Assembly: GCF_009184865.1 (NCBI RefSeq)
Contig: NZ_CP045096.1
Coordinates: forward strand, 2,170,001-2,234,000
Direction: 5' to 3'
Source: Streptomyces phaeolivaceus
GTDB lineage: Bacteria > Actinomycetota > Actinomycetes > Streptomycetales > Streptomycetaceae
Length of the DNA stretch: 64,000 nucleotides
Positions 1-8,589 of the stretch are shown here, piece after piece. The translations under genes and the position numbers were made by a program. The notes beneath the pieces are model-generated. The model searched no databases, had not been told where the DNA came from, and saw only the letters and a list, made by a program, of their open reading frames with translations. Position 1 is the stretch's first letter; the number at the start of each line of letters is the position of its first letter.

Positions 1-407
1 TCTCCGCCGGACATCTGGGCACCCGTATGGGCGTCCGGATCGTGGAGGCGTCGGCGGACCGGGTCGTGGGGACGATGCCGGTGGAGGGCAACACCCAGCC
101 GTACGGGCTGCTGCACGGCGGCGCGTCCGCCGTGCTCGCGGAGACGCTGGGGTCGGTCGGCTCCATGCTGCACGCCGGCAGCTCCAAGATCGCCGTCGGC
201 GTCGACCTGAACTGCACCCACCACCGGGGCGTACGGTCCGGGCTGGTCACCGGTGTCGCCACACCGCTGCACCGGGGCCGCTCGACGGCGACGTACGAGA
301 TCGTCGTCAGCGACGAGGCGGGCAAGCGGGTGTGCACGGCCCGCCTGACCTGTCTGCTGCGCGACGCCCCGGTGGCGGCGGGTGAGCCGGCGCGGGCGGC
401 GGATTGA
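1..407 (+). CDS. PaaI-type hotdog thioesterase (5' end outside window)
   Basis: Predicted acyl-CoA thioesterase of the PaaI hotdog family, hydrolysing aromatic or medium-chain acyl-CoA in the cytoplasm. The frame is open back to base 3, reading SAGHLGTR before the first ATG at 27, and those residues look like family sequence, so the true start lies left of the window. The hallmark helix LLHGGASAVLAET is at residues 28-40 counted from ATG 27. The visible part already approaches the usual family length of about 140 residues. The substrate cannot be told. It is followed 81 bases later by a lipoprotein gene on the same strand. Confidence 0.88.
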   Translation, partial: SAGHLGTRMGVRIVEASADRVVGTMPVEGNTQPYGLLHGGASAVLAETLGSVGSMLHAGSSKIAVGVDLNCTHHRGVRSGLVTGVATPLHRGRSTATYEIVVSDEAGKRVCTARLTCLLRDAPVAAGEPARAAD

Positions 408-488
408 CCGCGGCGAAGGCCGGGCGGGCGGCGGTGACGGCCACTTCGCCTCTGGTCGCCCGGGGCGGACAGGCCCTAGCGTCGAGGC

Positions 489-917
489 ATGGCAACGGGA
501 GGAGCGCCCCGCCGTCCGGGGGCGGCACTCGGGCCGACGCTGCTGATCGGCGTCCTGGTCACCGGGTGCGCGGCGGGCACGACGGACGGGCGGACGGACG
601 GACGCGGCGGCTCGCCGTCGGCCTCGGCCACCCCGCACCGGCCGTCCCCGTCGGCCACGCCGCCCGAGGCGTTGTGCGCGCGGATCGTCGCGCACTGGGC
701 GCGGGAGGTGCTGGACGGCGGCACCTACGGGGACTACCAGTCCATGGGGCTGTCGAACGGGCAGTACGACGTCCTGCGGGCGGTCGTGGACGCGGCACGG
801 GCGGAGAAGGAGCGCGCGGGGCCGACCGCCGCCGAGCGGCTGATCGTCCGGCGGGCACGCGCGGACTGCCGGGAGCTGTATCGCTCGGGCGGTCCGGGCG
901 GGGGTCCCTGGTCATGA
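489..917 (+). CDS. small secreted lipoprotein, unknown function
   Basis: A 142-residue protein with an N-terminal signal peptide (hydrophobic stretch at about residues 12-25) ending in the lipobox LVTGC, so it should be lipid-anchored outside the membrane. A short Thr/Ser/Pro-rich linker follows, then a helical, charged domain with conserved-looking Cys and Trp residues. I do not recognise a named domain. The stop overlaps the next start (ATGA at 914-917), so translation of the two is probably coupled and the products may work together at the cell surface. Confidence 0.75.
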   Translation: MATGGAPRRPGAALGPTLLIGVLVTGCAAGTTDGRTDGRGGSPSASATPHRPSPSATPPEALCARIVAHWAREVLDGGTYGDYQSMGLSNGQYDVLRAVVDAARAEKERAGPTAAERLIVRRARADCRELYRSGGPGGGPWS

Positions 918-1564
918 GCGGTGTCGGCCCGGTCGAGCCCGGTGAGGGCACGCGCGCGGGGGACGCGCCGGGACCGGGCTCCGCGTCCGCGCCGGAGCCC
1001 CCTCGCGGGCCGTTGGCGCAGGTGTACGCCCGGCACCGCCGCGCCGTGCTCGCGGTGGCGGCGGCCATGTCCGTACTGGCCGGCGGCGTCGCCCTGTACG
1101 CGACCCGGCCGCACCCGGCGCCGACGACGCCGGAGCCGACGCCGAGGGAGGCCCCGTACCCCTCCCAGGCGATCGGGGTGAGCTATCTGGGCCCGGTGAC
1201 CCGGTCCGCCGGGACGCCGCGCGGGAGCTTCGGCTTCGAGCTGGAGCTGCGCGTGCGGTACGGCCCGGCGATCACGGTCGAACGGATGGCCCAGCCGTAC
1301 GCGGGTCTCAGCCTGCGGACGGACCCGCACACTCCGTTCCGGATCGGGACGAAAGAGCCCCGAAAGATCGTCATCACCATGCGCATCACGGAATGCGGAA
1401 AAGTGCCGGAGAACGCCGGACTTCCTTTCCTGGATGTAACTCTACGTAATACGCGCGCAATAGAACCGCACAGTTTCATCTTGGGCGAGCGCTATGCGCA
1501 GGACCTCTCCGATGCCCTCCAAGTCGCCTGTAGCAACGATTCCATGTCATCACCAAAAGCCTGA
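914..1564 (+). CDS. single-pass membrane protein, unknown function
   Basis: A 216-residue protein starting at ATG 914, four bases inside the lipoprotein gene; the overlap decides the start, although the frame is open further upstream. Its layout is a disordered Pro/Gly/Ala-rich cytoplasmic N-terminus, one membrane helix at about residues 45-62 (AVAAAMSVLAGGVALYA), a Pro/Thr linker and an extracytoplasmic domain of about 130 residues with two cysteines. The last 200 bases are clearly lower in G+C than the rest. I do not recognise the family; a membrane-anchored partner of the preceding lipoprotein is an inference from the overlap. Confidence 0.7.
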   Translation: MSGVGPVEPGEGTRAGDAPGPGSASAPEPPRGPLAQVYARHRRAVLAVAAAMSVLAGGVALYATRPHPAPTTPEPTPREAPYPSQAIGVSYLGPVTRSAGTPRGSFGFELELRVRYGPAITVERMAQPYAGLSLRTDPHTPFRIGTKEPRKIVITMRITECGKVPENAGLPFLDVTLRNTRAIEPHSFILGERYAQDLSDALQVACSNDSMSSPKA

Positions 1565-1844
1565 ACACTCCTGAACCTACCCGCGTCGACCCTGCGGGTT
1601 CTCAGCATGCGGACAGGGCGAATCGGCCTGAATTCCGCACATCCACCCACTGAGTACCGCTCTGCATTACCTCGTGTCATAACAAGAGCGTCACAGCCTT
1701 GGTCAGACTCTCCTCCACGTTCCCCACACACGCTTAGAGTCACGCCCAGTCACCGCGCCAACGGAATCGAAGTCACGTCTTCGGCCCAGCGCTCGACTCG
1801 GCCGCTTCCAAACAGGAAGGGCCGTGCCAGGGAAAGGACTGATC
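1565..1844 (+). other. intergenic region upstream of livJ
   Basis: About 280 bases without a convincing gene. It holds a short hairpin just after the preceding gene (ACCCGC at 1579-1584 pairing with GCGGGT at 1594-1599), possibly a weak terminator. The stretch from 1660 to 1740 is AT-richer and is where the liv promoter would be expected, but I cannot pick out a clear -35/-10 pair. Confidence 0.4.
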
Positions 1845-3074
1845 GTGCGTCAACGTTCGCTCATCGCCATCACCGCCGCTCTGGCGGCGGGAGCACTCAC
1901 TCTCACCGCCTGTGGTTCGCGCGACGAGGGCAACGGCGGCTCGGACACCAGCGGTGGCACCAAGATCGTCATCGGCGTCGACGCCCCGCTGACCGGTGAC
2001 CTCTCCGCCATGGGCCTCGGCATCAAGAACTCCGCCGACCTCGCCGCCAAAACGGCCAACAAGGAGAAGTACGTCGAGGGCATAACCTTCGAGATCGAGG
2101 CTCTCGACGACCAGGCGCAGCCCTCCTCCGGCCAGCAGAACGCCGCCACCTTCGTCGCCAACAAGGACATCCTCGGCGTCGTCGGCCCGCTGAACTCCGG
2201 CGTCGCCGAGTCCATGCAGAAGGTCTTCGACGACGCCAAGCTCGTCGAGGTCTCCCCCGCCAACACCGGCCCGACCCTCACCCAGGGCCCCAAGTGGGAG
2301 ACCGAGAAGGTCCGCCCGTACAAGTCGTACTTCCGCACCGCGACCACGGACGCCATCCAGGGCCCGTTCGCCGCGCAGTACCTGTACAACAAGGCCAAGA
2401 AGACGAAGGTCTTCGTCATCGACGACAAGAAGACCTACGGCGCCGGCCTCGCGGGCACCTTCACCAAGGAGTTCGAGAAGCTCGGCGGCAAGGTCGTCGG
2501 CACCGAGCACATCGACCCCGAGACCAAGGACTTCTCCGCGGTCGCCACCGAGGTCAAGTCCTCCGGCGCCGACGTCGTCTACTACGGCGGCGAGTACCCG
2601 CAGGCCGGCCCGCTCACCAAGCAGATCAAGGCCGCCGGCGCCAAGATCCCCGTCGCCGGCGGCGACGGCATCAACAACCCGGCCTACATGGACCTCGGCG
2701 GCGACGCCGCCACCGGCGACTTCTCCACCTCCGTCGGCGCCCCGGTCGAGACGCTCGACTCCGCCAAGGAGTTCGTCGCCAACTACACCGAAGCGGGCTA
2801 CAAGGAGCCCTACGCGGCCTACGGCGGCTACTCCTACGACAGCGCCTGGGCGATCATCGAGGCCGTCAAGAAGGTCGTCGAGGACAACGACGGCAAGCTC
2901 CCCGACGACGCCCGCGCGAAGATCACCGAAGCCATGCAGAACGTCTCCTTCGACGGCGTCACCGGCAAGGTCTCCTTCGACGAGTACGGCGACACGACCA
3001 ACAAGCAGCTGACCGTCTACAAGGTCGAAGGCGGGGAGTGGAAGGCGGTCGAGTCCGGCACGTACACCGGCTGA
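1845..3074 (+). CDS. livJ: branched-chain amino-acid ABC transporter, substrate-binding lipoprotein
   Basis: Extracellular binding protein (Peripla_BP_6/LivJ family) that captures Leu/Ile/Val or related amino acids for the importer encoded downstream. I chose GTG 1845 because the strong site GGAAAGGA at 1831-1838 sits just upstream; GTG 1824 is in frame but its AGGAAGG is too close. From 1845 the protein is 409 residues with a classic lipoprotein signal (VRQRSLIAITAALAAGALTL, lipobox LTAC). The mature part shows the family opening KIVIGVDAPLTGDLSAMG. First gene of livJHMGF. A strong hairpin after its stop may let it be made in excess over the membrane components. Specificity is inferred from family only. 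Confidence 0.93.
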   Translation: MRQRSLIAITAALAAGALTLTACGSRDEGNGGSDTSGGTKIVIGVDAPLTGDLSAMGLGIKNSADLAAKTANKEKYVEGITFEIEALDDQAQPSSGQQNAATFVANKDILGVVGPLNSGVAESMQKVFDDAKLVEVSPANTGPTLTQGPKWETEKVRPYKSYFRTATTDAIQGPFAAQYLYNKAKKTKVFVIDDKKTYGAGLAGTFTKEFEKLGGKVVGTEHIDPETKDFSAVATEVKSSGADVVYYGGEYPQAGPLTKQIKAAGAKIPVAGGDGINNPAYMDLGGDAATGDFSTSVGAPVETLDSAKEFVANYTEAGYKEPYAAYGGYSYDSAWAIIEAVKKVVEDNDGKLPDDARAKITEAMQNVSFDGVTGKVSFDEYGDTTNKQLTVYKVEGGEWKAVESGTYTG

Positions 3075-3095
3075 CCCCACCCGCACACACATGAG

Positions 3096-3130
3096 CCGCG
3101 CGGGGCGCTGCACTACAGCGCCCCGCGCGG
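3096..3130 (+). terminator. livJ-livH intercistronic hairpin (partial terminator or 3' stabiliser)
   Basis: Perfect 15-bp inverted repeat, CCGCGCGGGGCGCTG (3096-3110) and its complement (3116-3130), with loop CACTA. There is no T-run after it. It lies between the binding-protein gene and the permease genes in the same direction, so partial termination or protection of the livJ mRNA are both plausible. Confidence 0.75.
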
Positions 3131-3181
3131 ACTCGCATCCGGTCACATTCGTCGAACATCCGAATCTCGGAAGGACATGCG

Positions 3182-4114
3182 GTGAACGAACTGCCGCAGC
3201 AGCTGGTCAACGGCCTGCTACTGGGATCCATGTACGGGCTGGTCGCCATCGGCTACACGATGGTCTATGGCATTGTCCAGCTCATCAACTTCGCCCACGG
3301 TGAGATATTCATGCTGGGCGGCTTCGGTGCCATCACGGTCTACCTGTACGTGCTGCCCGACGGCACCACCCTGTGGGTGGCGCTCCCCCTCATGCTCATC
3401 GGCGGCATCATCGTCGCCGTACTCGCGGCCGTCGGAGCGGAACGCCTCGCCTACCGCCCCCTGCGCACCGCCCCACGCCTGGCACCCCTGATCACCGCCA
3501 TCGGCCTCTCCCTCGCGCTCCAGCAGGCCGTATGGGCCTGGTACCCGGACGCCAAGGAGTCCGTGAACTTCCCGCAGATCGACGGCGGCCCCTTCGAGAT
3601 CGGCAACGTCACCATCCAGACCGGTGACATCTTCCTGCTCGTCGCCGCCCCGATCAGCATGGCGGTCCTCGCCTACTTCGTCATGAAGACCCGCACCGGC
3701 CGCGGTATGCAGGCCACCGCGCAGGATCCCGACACCGCCAAGCTCATGGGCATCAACACCGACCGCATCATCGTGGTCGCCTTCGCCCTCGGCGCCGCGT
3801 TCGCCGCCGTCGGAGCCGTCGCCTACGGCCTCAAGTACGGCCAGGTCCAGTTCCGCATGGGCTTCATCCTCGGCCTCAAGGCCTTCACCGCCGCCGTCCT
3901 CGGCGGCATCGGCAACATCTACGGCGCCATGCTCGGCGGCGTCGCCCTCGGCCTCGCCGAAGCCCTCTCCACCGCATACATCTCGGACATCCCCGGCATG
4001 GACCAGTTCGGCAGCCAGTCCTGGGCCAACGTCTGGGCGTTCGCACTCCTCATCCTCGTCCTTCTCGTCAGGCCCCAGGGCCTGCTCGGGGAGCGCGTGG
4101 CGGACAGGGCGTGA
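3182..4114 (+). CDS. livH: branched-chain amino-acid ABC transporter permease LivH
   Basis: Inner-membrane permease, 310 residues, the usual LivH length, with about eight hydrophobic helices. It starts at GTG 3182 behind GGAAGGA at 3169-3175. Family features are the N-terminal LVNGLLLGSMYGLVAIGYTM and INFAHGEIFMLGGF, and a cytoplasmic loop (TGRGMQATAQDPDTAKLMGI) that contacts the ATPases. It pairs with LivM to form the channel. Its stop overlaps the livM start (GTGA, 4111-4114). Confidence 0.94.
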   Translation: MNELPQQLVNGLLLGSMYGLVAIGYTMVYGIVQLINFAHGEIFMLGGFGAITVYLYVLPDGTTLWVALPLMLIGGIIVAVLAAVGAERLAYRPLRTAPRLAPLITAIGLSLALQQAVWAWYPDAKESVNFPQIDGGPFEIGNVTIQTGDIFLLVAAPISMAVLAYFVMKTRTGRGMQATAQDPDTAKLMGINTDRIIVVAFALGAAFAAVGAVAYGLKYGQVQFRMGFILGLKAFTAAVLGGIGNIYGAMLGGVALGLAEALSTAYISDIPGMDQFGSQSWANVWAFALLILVLLVRPQGLLGERVADRA

Positions 4115-5946
4115 CACCGATGACCACACAGACCACCGCATCCCCGGCGCCCGCCGCCAAGCACGACGACACTTCGAGGGGTCTCGTGGGCCTCCCGGAG
4201 AACACCGGCCGCGCACTCGCCACCGGCGGCGGCGCCCTCGCCGTCGTCTCCGCCTTCCTCTCCTGGACCTGGACCTCCGCCTTCCCCGGAAACCTCACCG
4301 TCTACGGCTACCCGGGCGGCCTCCAGATCCTCGTCCTCATCGGCGGCGCCCTCACCGCGCTCTTCGGCCTCGCCTCCTACGGCGTCAAGGGCCTGCGCTG
4401 GCTCACCCCCGCGGGTGCCGACAGCGCCATCAAGCTCGCCGCGCTCGGCACCTTCGCCACCGCCTGGTACACGGTCCTCGCCATCAGCCTCCAGCTCGGC
4501 GGCATCGTCAACCTGGAGCCCGGCGGCTACGTCGCAGCCGTCGCCACCCTCGCCGCCCTCCTCGGCGCCCTCGCCCTGCCCTTCACACGGCCGCAGCCCG
4601 AGACAGCAGACCCTGAGGACAGCTCCTGGGAACAGTTCCAGCTCGGCCTGCGCAACGCCTGGGCCGTCGTCAAGGCCTGCTTCGCCGGCGGCACCGCCGC
4701 CCCGGCACGCCAACTCCCCGCCTACGCCGAGATCCTGGTCATCGTCGCGGCACTCGCCCTCGGCCTGACCGTCTTCACCTACGGCATCGGCACCGAGTAC
4801 GACGAACTCTTCGTCGGCTTCCTCATCACCGCCGGCTTCGGCTTCGCCGCCCTCTCCAAGGCCGGCCTCGTCGCCCGCGTCTCAGCGCTCACCGCCAAGC
4901 ACCGCACGGTCACCATGATCGGCGCGTTCGCCGCGGCGGCGGCGTTCCCCTTCACCCAGTCCGACGACCGCTACGCGACCATCGGCGTCTACATCCTGAT
5001 CTTCGCCACCGTCGCCCTCGGCCTCAACATCGTCGTCGGCCTCGCCGGCCTCCTCGACCTCGGCTACGTCGCCTTCCTCGGCGTCGGCGCCTACACCGCG
5101 GCCATGGTCTCCGGCTCCCCCTCCTCACCCTTCGACATCCACCTGCCCTTCTGGGCCAGCGCCATCCTCGGCGCCGCCGTCGCCATGATCTTCGGCGTCA
5201 TCATCGGCGCCCCGACCCTGCGGCTGCGCGGCGACTACCTCGCCATCGTCACCCTCGGCTTCGGTGAGATCTTCCGCATCGCGGTCCTCAACATGGACGG
5301 CACCTCCGGACCCGACATCACCAACGGCTCCAACGGCATCGCCTCGATCCCCAACCTCAACATCCTGGGCTTCGACTTCGGCGCCGAGCACACCATCGCC
5401 GGGTTCACCATCGCCCGCTTCGCCAACTACTTCTTCCTCATGCTGCTCATCACCCTCGTCGTGGTGATCGTCTTCCGACGCAGCAGCGACTCCCGCATCG
5501 GCCGCGCCTGGATCGCCATCCGCGAGGACGAGACCGCCGCACTGGCCATGGGCATCAACGGCTTCCGGGTCAAGCTCATCGCCTTCGCCCTCGGCGCCGC
5601 GCTCGCCGGCCTCGCCGGCACCGTCCAGGCCCACGTCACGTACACCGTGACACCCGAGCAGTACCAGTTCGCCCACGTGGTCCCGCCGAACTCGGCGTTC
5701 CTCCTCGCCGCCGTCGTCCTCGGCGGCATGGGCACCATCAGCGGACCCCTCGTCGGCGCGGCACTGCTCTACCTCATCCCGGCCAAGCTCCAGTTCCTCG
5801 GCGACCTCCAGCTCTTCGCCTTCGGCATGGCCCTCGTGCTCCTCATGCGCTTCCGCCCGGAGGGACTCATCCCCAACCGGCGCCGCCAGCTCGAATTCCA
5901 CGAAGAGGCCGAAGCACCCACAGTCCTCAGCAAGGCAGGGGCCTGA
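4111..5946 (+). CDS. livM: branched-chain amino-acid ABC transporter permease LivM with long N-terminal extension
   Basis: Second permease subunit. The C-terminal part (about residues 290-600) is a normal LivM domain: LGLNIVVGLAGLLDLGYVAFLGVGAY, then the EAA-like loop SRIGRAWIAIREDETAALAMGI. The protein is 611 residues against roughly 320-420 for typical LivM; the extra N-terminal 250 or so residues contain several additional hydrophobic helices plus a charged loop. Start is GTG 4111 (overlapping livH) or ATG 4120, both in frame. The extension is probably a lineage feature rather than a fusion to a known domain; I cannot assign it a role. Confidence 0.92.
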   Translation: MTPMTTQTTASPAPAAKHDDTSRGLVGLPENTGRALATGGGALAVVSAFLSWTWTSAFPGNLTVYGYPGGLQILVLIGGALTALFGLASYGVKGLRWLTPAGADSAIKLAALGTFATAWYTVLAISLQLGGIVNLEPGGYVAAVATLAALLGALALPFTRPQPETADPEDSSWEQFQLGLRNAWAVVKACFAGGTAAPARQLPAYAEILVIVAALALGLTVFTYGIGTEYDELFVGFLITAGFGFAALSKAGLVARVSALTAKHRTVTMIGAFAAAAAFPFTQSDDRYATIGVYILIFATVALGLNIVVGLAGLLDLGYVAFLGVGAYTAAMVSGSPSSPFDIHLPFWASAILGAAVAMIFGVIIGAPTLRLRGDYLAIVTLGFGEIFRIAVLNMDGTSGPDITNGSNGIASIPNLNILGFDFGAEHTIAGFTIARFANYFFLMLLITLVVVIVFRRSSDSRIGRAWIAIREDETAALAMGINGFRVKLIAFALGAALAGLAGTVQAHVTYTVTPEQYQFAHVVPPNSAFLLAAVVLGGMGTISGPLVGAALLYLIPAKLQFLGDLQLFAFGMALVLLMRFRPEGLIPNRRRQLEFHEEAEAPTVLSKAGA

Positions 5947-5949
5947 CCC

Positions 5950-6867
5950 ATGACCACCGACACCACCACCAAGGACGCCACCCCCGGCGCCACCCCCGCC
6001 GAGACCGTCCTCGACGCCCGCGGCGTCACCATGCGCTTCGGCGGCCTCACCGCCGTACGCAACGTCAACCTGACCGTCAACAGCGGTGAGATCGTCGGAC
6101 TGATCGGCCCCAACGGCGCCGGCAAGACGACCTTCTTCAACTGCCTGACCGGCCTCTACATCCCCACCGAGGGCGAGGTCCGCTACAAGGGCCAGGTCCT
6201 GCCGCCCAAGTCCTTCAAGGTCACCGCGGCCGGCATCGCCCGCACCTTCCAGAACATCCGTCTCTTCGCCAACATGACGGTCCTGGAAAACGTCCTCGTC
6301 GGACGCCACACCCGCACCAAGGAAGGCCTCTGGTCCGCCCTGCTGCGCGGCCCCGGCTTCCACAAGGCCGAAGCCGCCTCCCGGGCGCGCGCCATGGAGC
6401 TGCTGGAGTTCGTCGGCCTCGCCGAGAAGGCCGAACTCCTCTCCCGCAACCTCCCCTACGGCGAGCAGCGCAAGCTGGAGATCGCCCGCGCCCTGGCCAG
6501 CGAACCGGGTCTGCTCCTCCTGGACGAGCCCACCGCCGGTATGAACCCGCAGGAGACGCGCGCCACCGAGGAACTCGTCTTCGCCATCCGCGACAAGGGC
6601 ATCGCCGTCCTCGTCATCGAGCACGACATGCGGTTCATCTTCAACCTCTGCGACCGCGTCGCCGTCCTCGTCCAGGGCGAAAAACTCGTCGAGGGCGACA
6701 GCGCCACCGTGCAGGGCGACGAGCGGGTCGTCGCCGCCTACCTCGGCGAACCCTTCGAGGACGCGCCCGGTCAGGACGAGGTCGCCGAAGTCGAAGCCGC
6801 CGAAGCGAACGCCGAGCCCACGAAGGACACCGCGCCCGGCGCGCCCGGCAAGGAGAACGACCGATGA
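5950..6867 (+). CDS. livG: branched-chain amino-acid ABC transporter ATP-binding protein LivG
   Basis: Cytoplasmic ATPase of the importer, 305 residues. Walker A GPNGAGKTT is at residues 53-61, followed by the Q-loop in ARTFQNIRLF, a LivG-type signature region (LPYGEQRKLEIARALA), Walker B LLLLDEPTAG and the H-loop in VIEHDM. About 35 extra acidic, Ala/Pro-rich residues follow the usual LivG C-terminus (after AAYLGEPF) and look disordered. The gene begins three bases after livM and its stop overlaps livF. Confidence 0.94.
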   Translation: MTTDTTTKDATPGATPAETVLDARGVTMRFGGLTAVRNVNLTVNSGEIVGLIGPNGAGKTTFFNCLTGLYIPTEGEVRYKGQVLPPKSFKVTAAGIARTFQNIRLFANMTVLENVLVGRHTRTKEGLWSALLRGPGFHKAEAASRARAMELLEFVGLAEKAELLSRNLPYGEQRKLEIARALASEPGLLLLDEPTAGMNPQETRATEELVFAIRDKGIAVLVIEHDMRFIFNLCDRVAVLVQGEKLVEGDSATVQGDERVVAAYLGEPFEDAPGQDEVAEVEAAEANAEPTKDTAPGAPGKENDR

Positions 6868-7580
6868 CCGCACTGCTCGAAGTCGAGGACCTCCGGGTCG
6901 CCTACGGCAAGATCGAAGCCGTCAAGGGCATCTCCTTCAAGGTCGAGGCCGGCGAGGTCGTCACCCTCATCGGCACCAACGGCGCCGGCAAGACCACGAC
7001 CCTGCGCACCCTGTCGGGCCTGCTCAAGCCCGTCGGCGGCCAGATCAAGTTCAACGGCAAGTCGCTGAAGAAGGTCCCCGCGCACGACATCGTCGCGCTG
7101 GGCCTCGCCCACTCCCCCGAGGGACGGCACATCTTCCCGCGCATGACCATCGAGGACAATCTGCGCCTCGGTGCCTTCCTGCGCGACGACAAGGCCGGCA
7201 TAGAGAAGGACATCCAGCGCGCCTACGACCTCTTCCCCATCCTGGGCGAACGCCGTAAGCAGGCCGCGGGCACCCTCTCGGGCGGCGAGCAGCAGATGCT
7301 GGCGATGGGCCGCGCGCTCATGTCCCAGCCGAAACTGCTGATGCTGGACGAGCCCTCCATGGGCCTGTCCCCCATCATGATGCAGAAGATCATGGCCACC
7401 ATCGCCGAACTGAAGTCCCAGGGCACCACGATCCTGCTCGTCGAACAGAACGCGCAGGCCGCGCTCTCCCTCGCCGACCAGGGCCATGTCATGGAGATCG
7501 GCAAGATCGTCCTCTCGGGCACGGGCGGAGACCTGCTGCACGACGAGTCGGTCCGCAAGGCGTACCTCGGCGAGGACTGA
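6864..7580 (+). CDS. livF: branched-chain amino-acid ABC transporter ATP-binding protein LivF
   Basis: Second ATPase of the importer, 238 residues, normal LivF length. Walker A GTNGAGKTT at residues 37-45, signature LSGGEQQML, Walker B LLMLDEPSMGLSP, and the H-loop region LLVEQNAQAAL in which LivF typically has Q where other ABC proteins have H. It starts at ATG 6864 inside the end of livG (ATGA overlap). Last gene of the operon, followed by a strong terminator. Confidence 0.94.
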   Translation: MTALLEVEDLRVAYGKIEAVKGISFKVEAGEVVTLIGTNGAGKTTTLRTLSGLLKPVGGQIKFNGKSLKKVPAHDIVALGLAHSPEGRHIFPRMTIEDNLRLGAFLRDDKAGIEKDIQRAYDLFPILGERRKQAAGTLSGGEQQMLAMGRALMSQPKLLMLDEPSMGLSPIMMQKIMATIAELKSQGTTILLVEQNAQAALSLADQGHVMEIGKIVLSGTGGDLLHDESVRKAYLGED

Positions 7581-7603
7581 GGCCGACGCCGGACATCTCG
7601 TAC

Positions 7604-7648
7604 GACGAGGCCCGCACCCCCTTTCAGGTAGGGGGTGCGGGCCTCGTC
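7604..7648. terminator. bidirectional terminator between livF and pdtaR
   Basis: Perfect 18-bp inverted repeat, GACGAGGCCCGCACCCCC (7604-7621) with its complement (7631-7648), loop TTTCAGGTA, placed between two convergent genes. No T-run, as usual for actinomycete terminators. Confidence 0.88.
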
Positions 7649-7673
7649 ATACGCGTACGAGCGGGGGCGGAGG

Positions 7674-8327
7674 TCAGCCCTTGGCGGCCTTCTTCTCGTC
7701 GGCGTCCTGGATGACCGCCTCGGCGACCTGCTGCATGCTCATCCGCCGGTCCATCGACGTCTTCTGGATCCACCGGAACGCGGCCGGCTCGGTCAGCCCG
7801 TACTCCGTCTGCAGAATCGACTTCGCGCGGTCGACGAGCTTGCGGGTCTCCAGGCGGAGCGTGAGGTCGGCGACCTCCTTCTCCAGCTCCTTCAGCTCGG
7901 TGAACCGCGACACCGCCATCTCGATGGCCGGCACCACATCACTCTTGCTGAACGGCTTCACCAGATACGCCATCGCACCCGCGTCCCGGGCCCGCTCCAC
8001 GAGGTCGCGCTGCGAGAACGCGGTCAGCATCAGCACGGGCGCGATGCGCTCCTCGGCGATCTTCTCGGCCGCCGAGATGCCGTCCATCTTGGGCATCTTC
8101 ACATCGAGGATCACCAGGTCCGGCCGGTGCTCCCGGGCCAGCTCGATGGCCTGCTCGCCGTCCCCGGCCTCCCCCACGACGGAGTAGCCCTCCTCCTCCA
8201 GCATCTCCTTGAGATCGAGGCGGATGAGGGCCTCGTCCTCGGCGATGACGACACGGGTCGTCAGCGGAGGCACATGCGACTTGTCATCGTCGTCGGCGAC
8301 GGGCTGGGGCGACTCGGGGGCGGTCAC
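7674..8327 (-). CDS. pdtaR: ANTAR-domain response regulator (PdtaR type)
   Basis: Two-component response regulator that acts on RNA rather than DNA. The N-terminal receiver domain (about residues 25-140) has its phospho-acceptor Asp75 in LVILDVKMPKMDG and the conserved Lys in LVKPFSKSD; a short coiled linker leads to a C-terminal ANTAR domain (SILQTEYGLTEPAAFRWIQK). In mycobacteria PdtaR works with the sensor kinase PdtaS; no kinase is visible here. Start is GTG 8327 with GAGGAG just upstream. Encoded alone, convergent with livF and divergent from the tRNA. Confidence 0.92.
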   Translation of the reverse strand: MTAPESPQPVADDDDKSHVPPLTTRVVIAEDEALIRLDLKEMLEEEGYSVVGEAGDGEQAIELAREHRPDLVILDVKMPKMDGISAAEKIAEERIAPVLMLTAFSQRDLVERARDAGAMAYLVKPFSKSDVVPAIEMAVSRFTELKELEKEVADLTLRLETRKLVDRAKSILQTEYGLTEPAAFRWIQKTSMDRRMSMQQVAEAVIQDADEKKAAKG

Positions 8328-8425
8328 GGGGGCTCCTCGTTCGGGGCAGGGGTACTGCTGACAAGAGACTACCTAGCTGCAGGTCACTCCGGTGAACCGG
8401 TACACTTCCCGCAGCTACACAGCTT

Positions 8426-8508
8426 GCCCGGTTGGAGGAACTGGTCAGACTCGCGGTGCTCAAACCACCGTGCCTTAGGGCATGTGGGTTCGAATCCCAC
8501 ACCGGGCA
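8426..8508 (+). tRNA. tRNA-Leu (anticodon CAA)
   Basis: Folded by eye: acceptor arms GCCCGGT (8426-8432) and ACCGGGC (8501-8507), discriminator A 8508; anticodon stem CGGTG/CACCG with loop CTCAAAC, giving anticodon CAA at 8461-8463 (reads UUG); a long type-II variable arm (8471-8483); T-arm GTGGG-TTCGAAT-CCCAC. The CCA end is not encoded. The gene is complete with no intron, which matters because a LAGLIDADG gene follows. A T-tailed terminator ends the transcript. Confidence 0.95.
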
Positions 8509-8514
8509 CTTCAG

Positions 8515-8552
8515 AAGCGGATGTTCACGTTCTCGTGAACATCCGCTTTTTG
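8515..8552 (+). terminator. intrinsic terminator after tRNA-Leu
   Basis: Thirteen-bp stem AGCGGATGTTCAC (8516-8528) pairing with 8535-8547, loop GTTCTC, followed directly by TTTTT. This is a textbook T-tailed terminator, uncommon in Streptomyces, and it separates the tRNA from the downstream LAGLIDADG gene. Confidence 0.88.
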
Positions 8553-8589
8553 CTGCACGCGGTCGCGATCAGTCACCGAGAGTGGCCGC

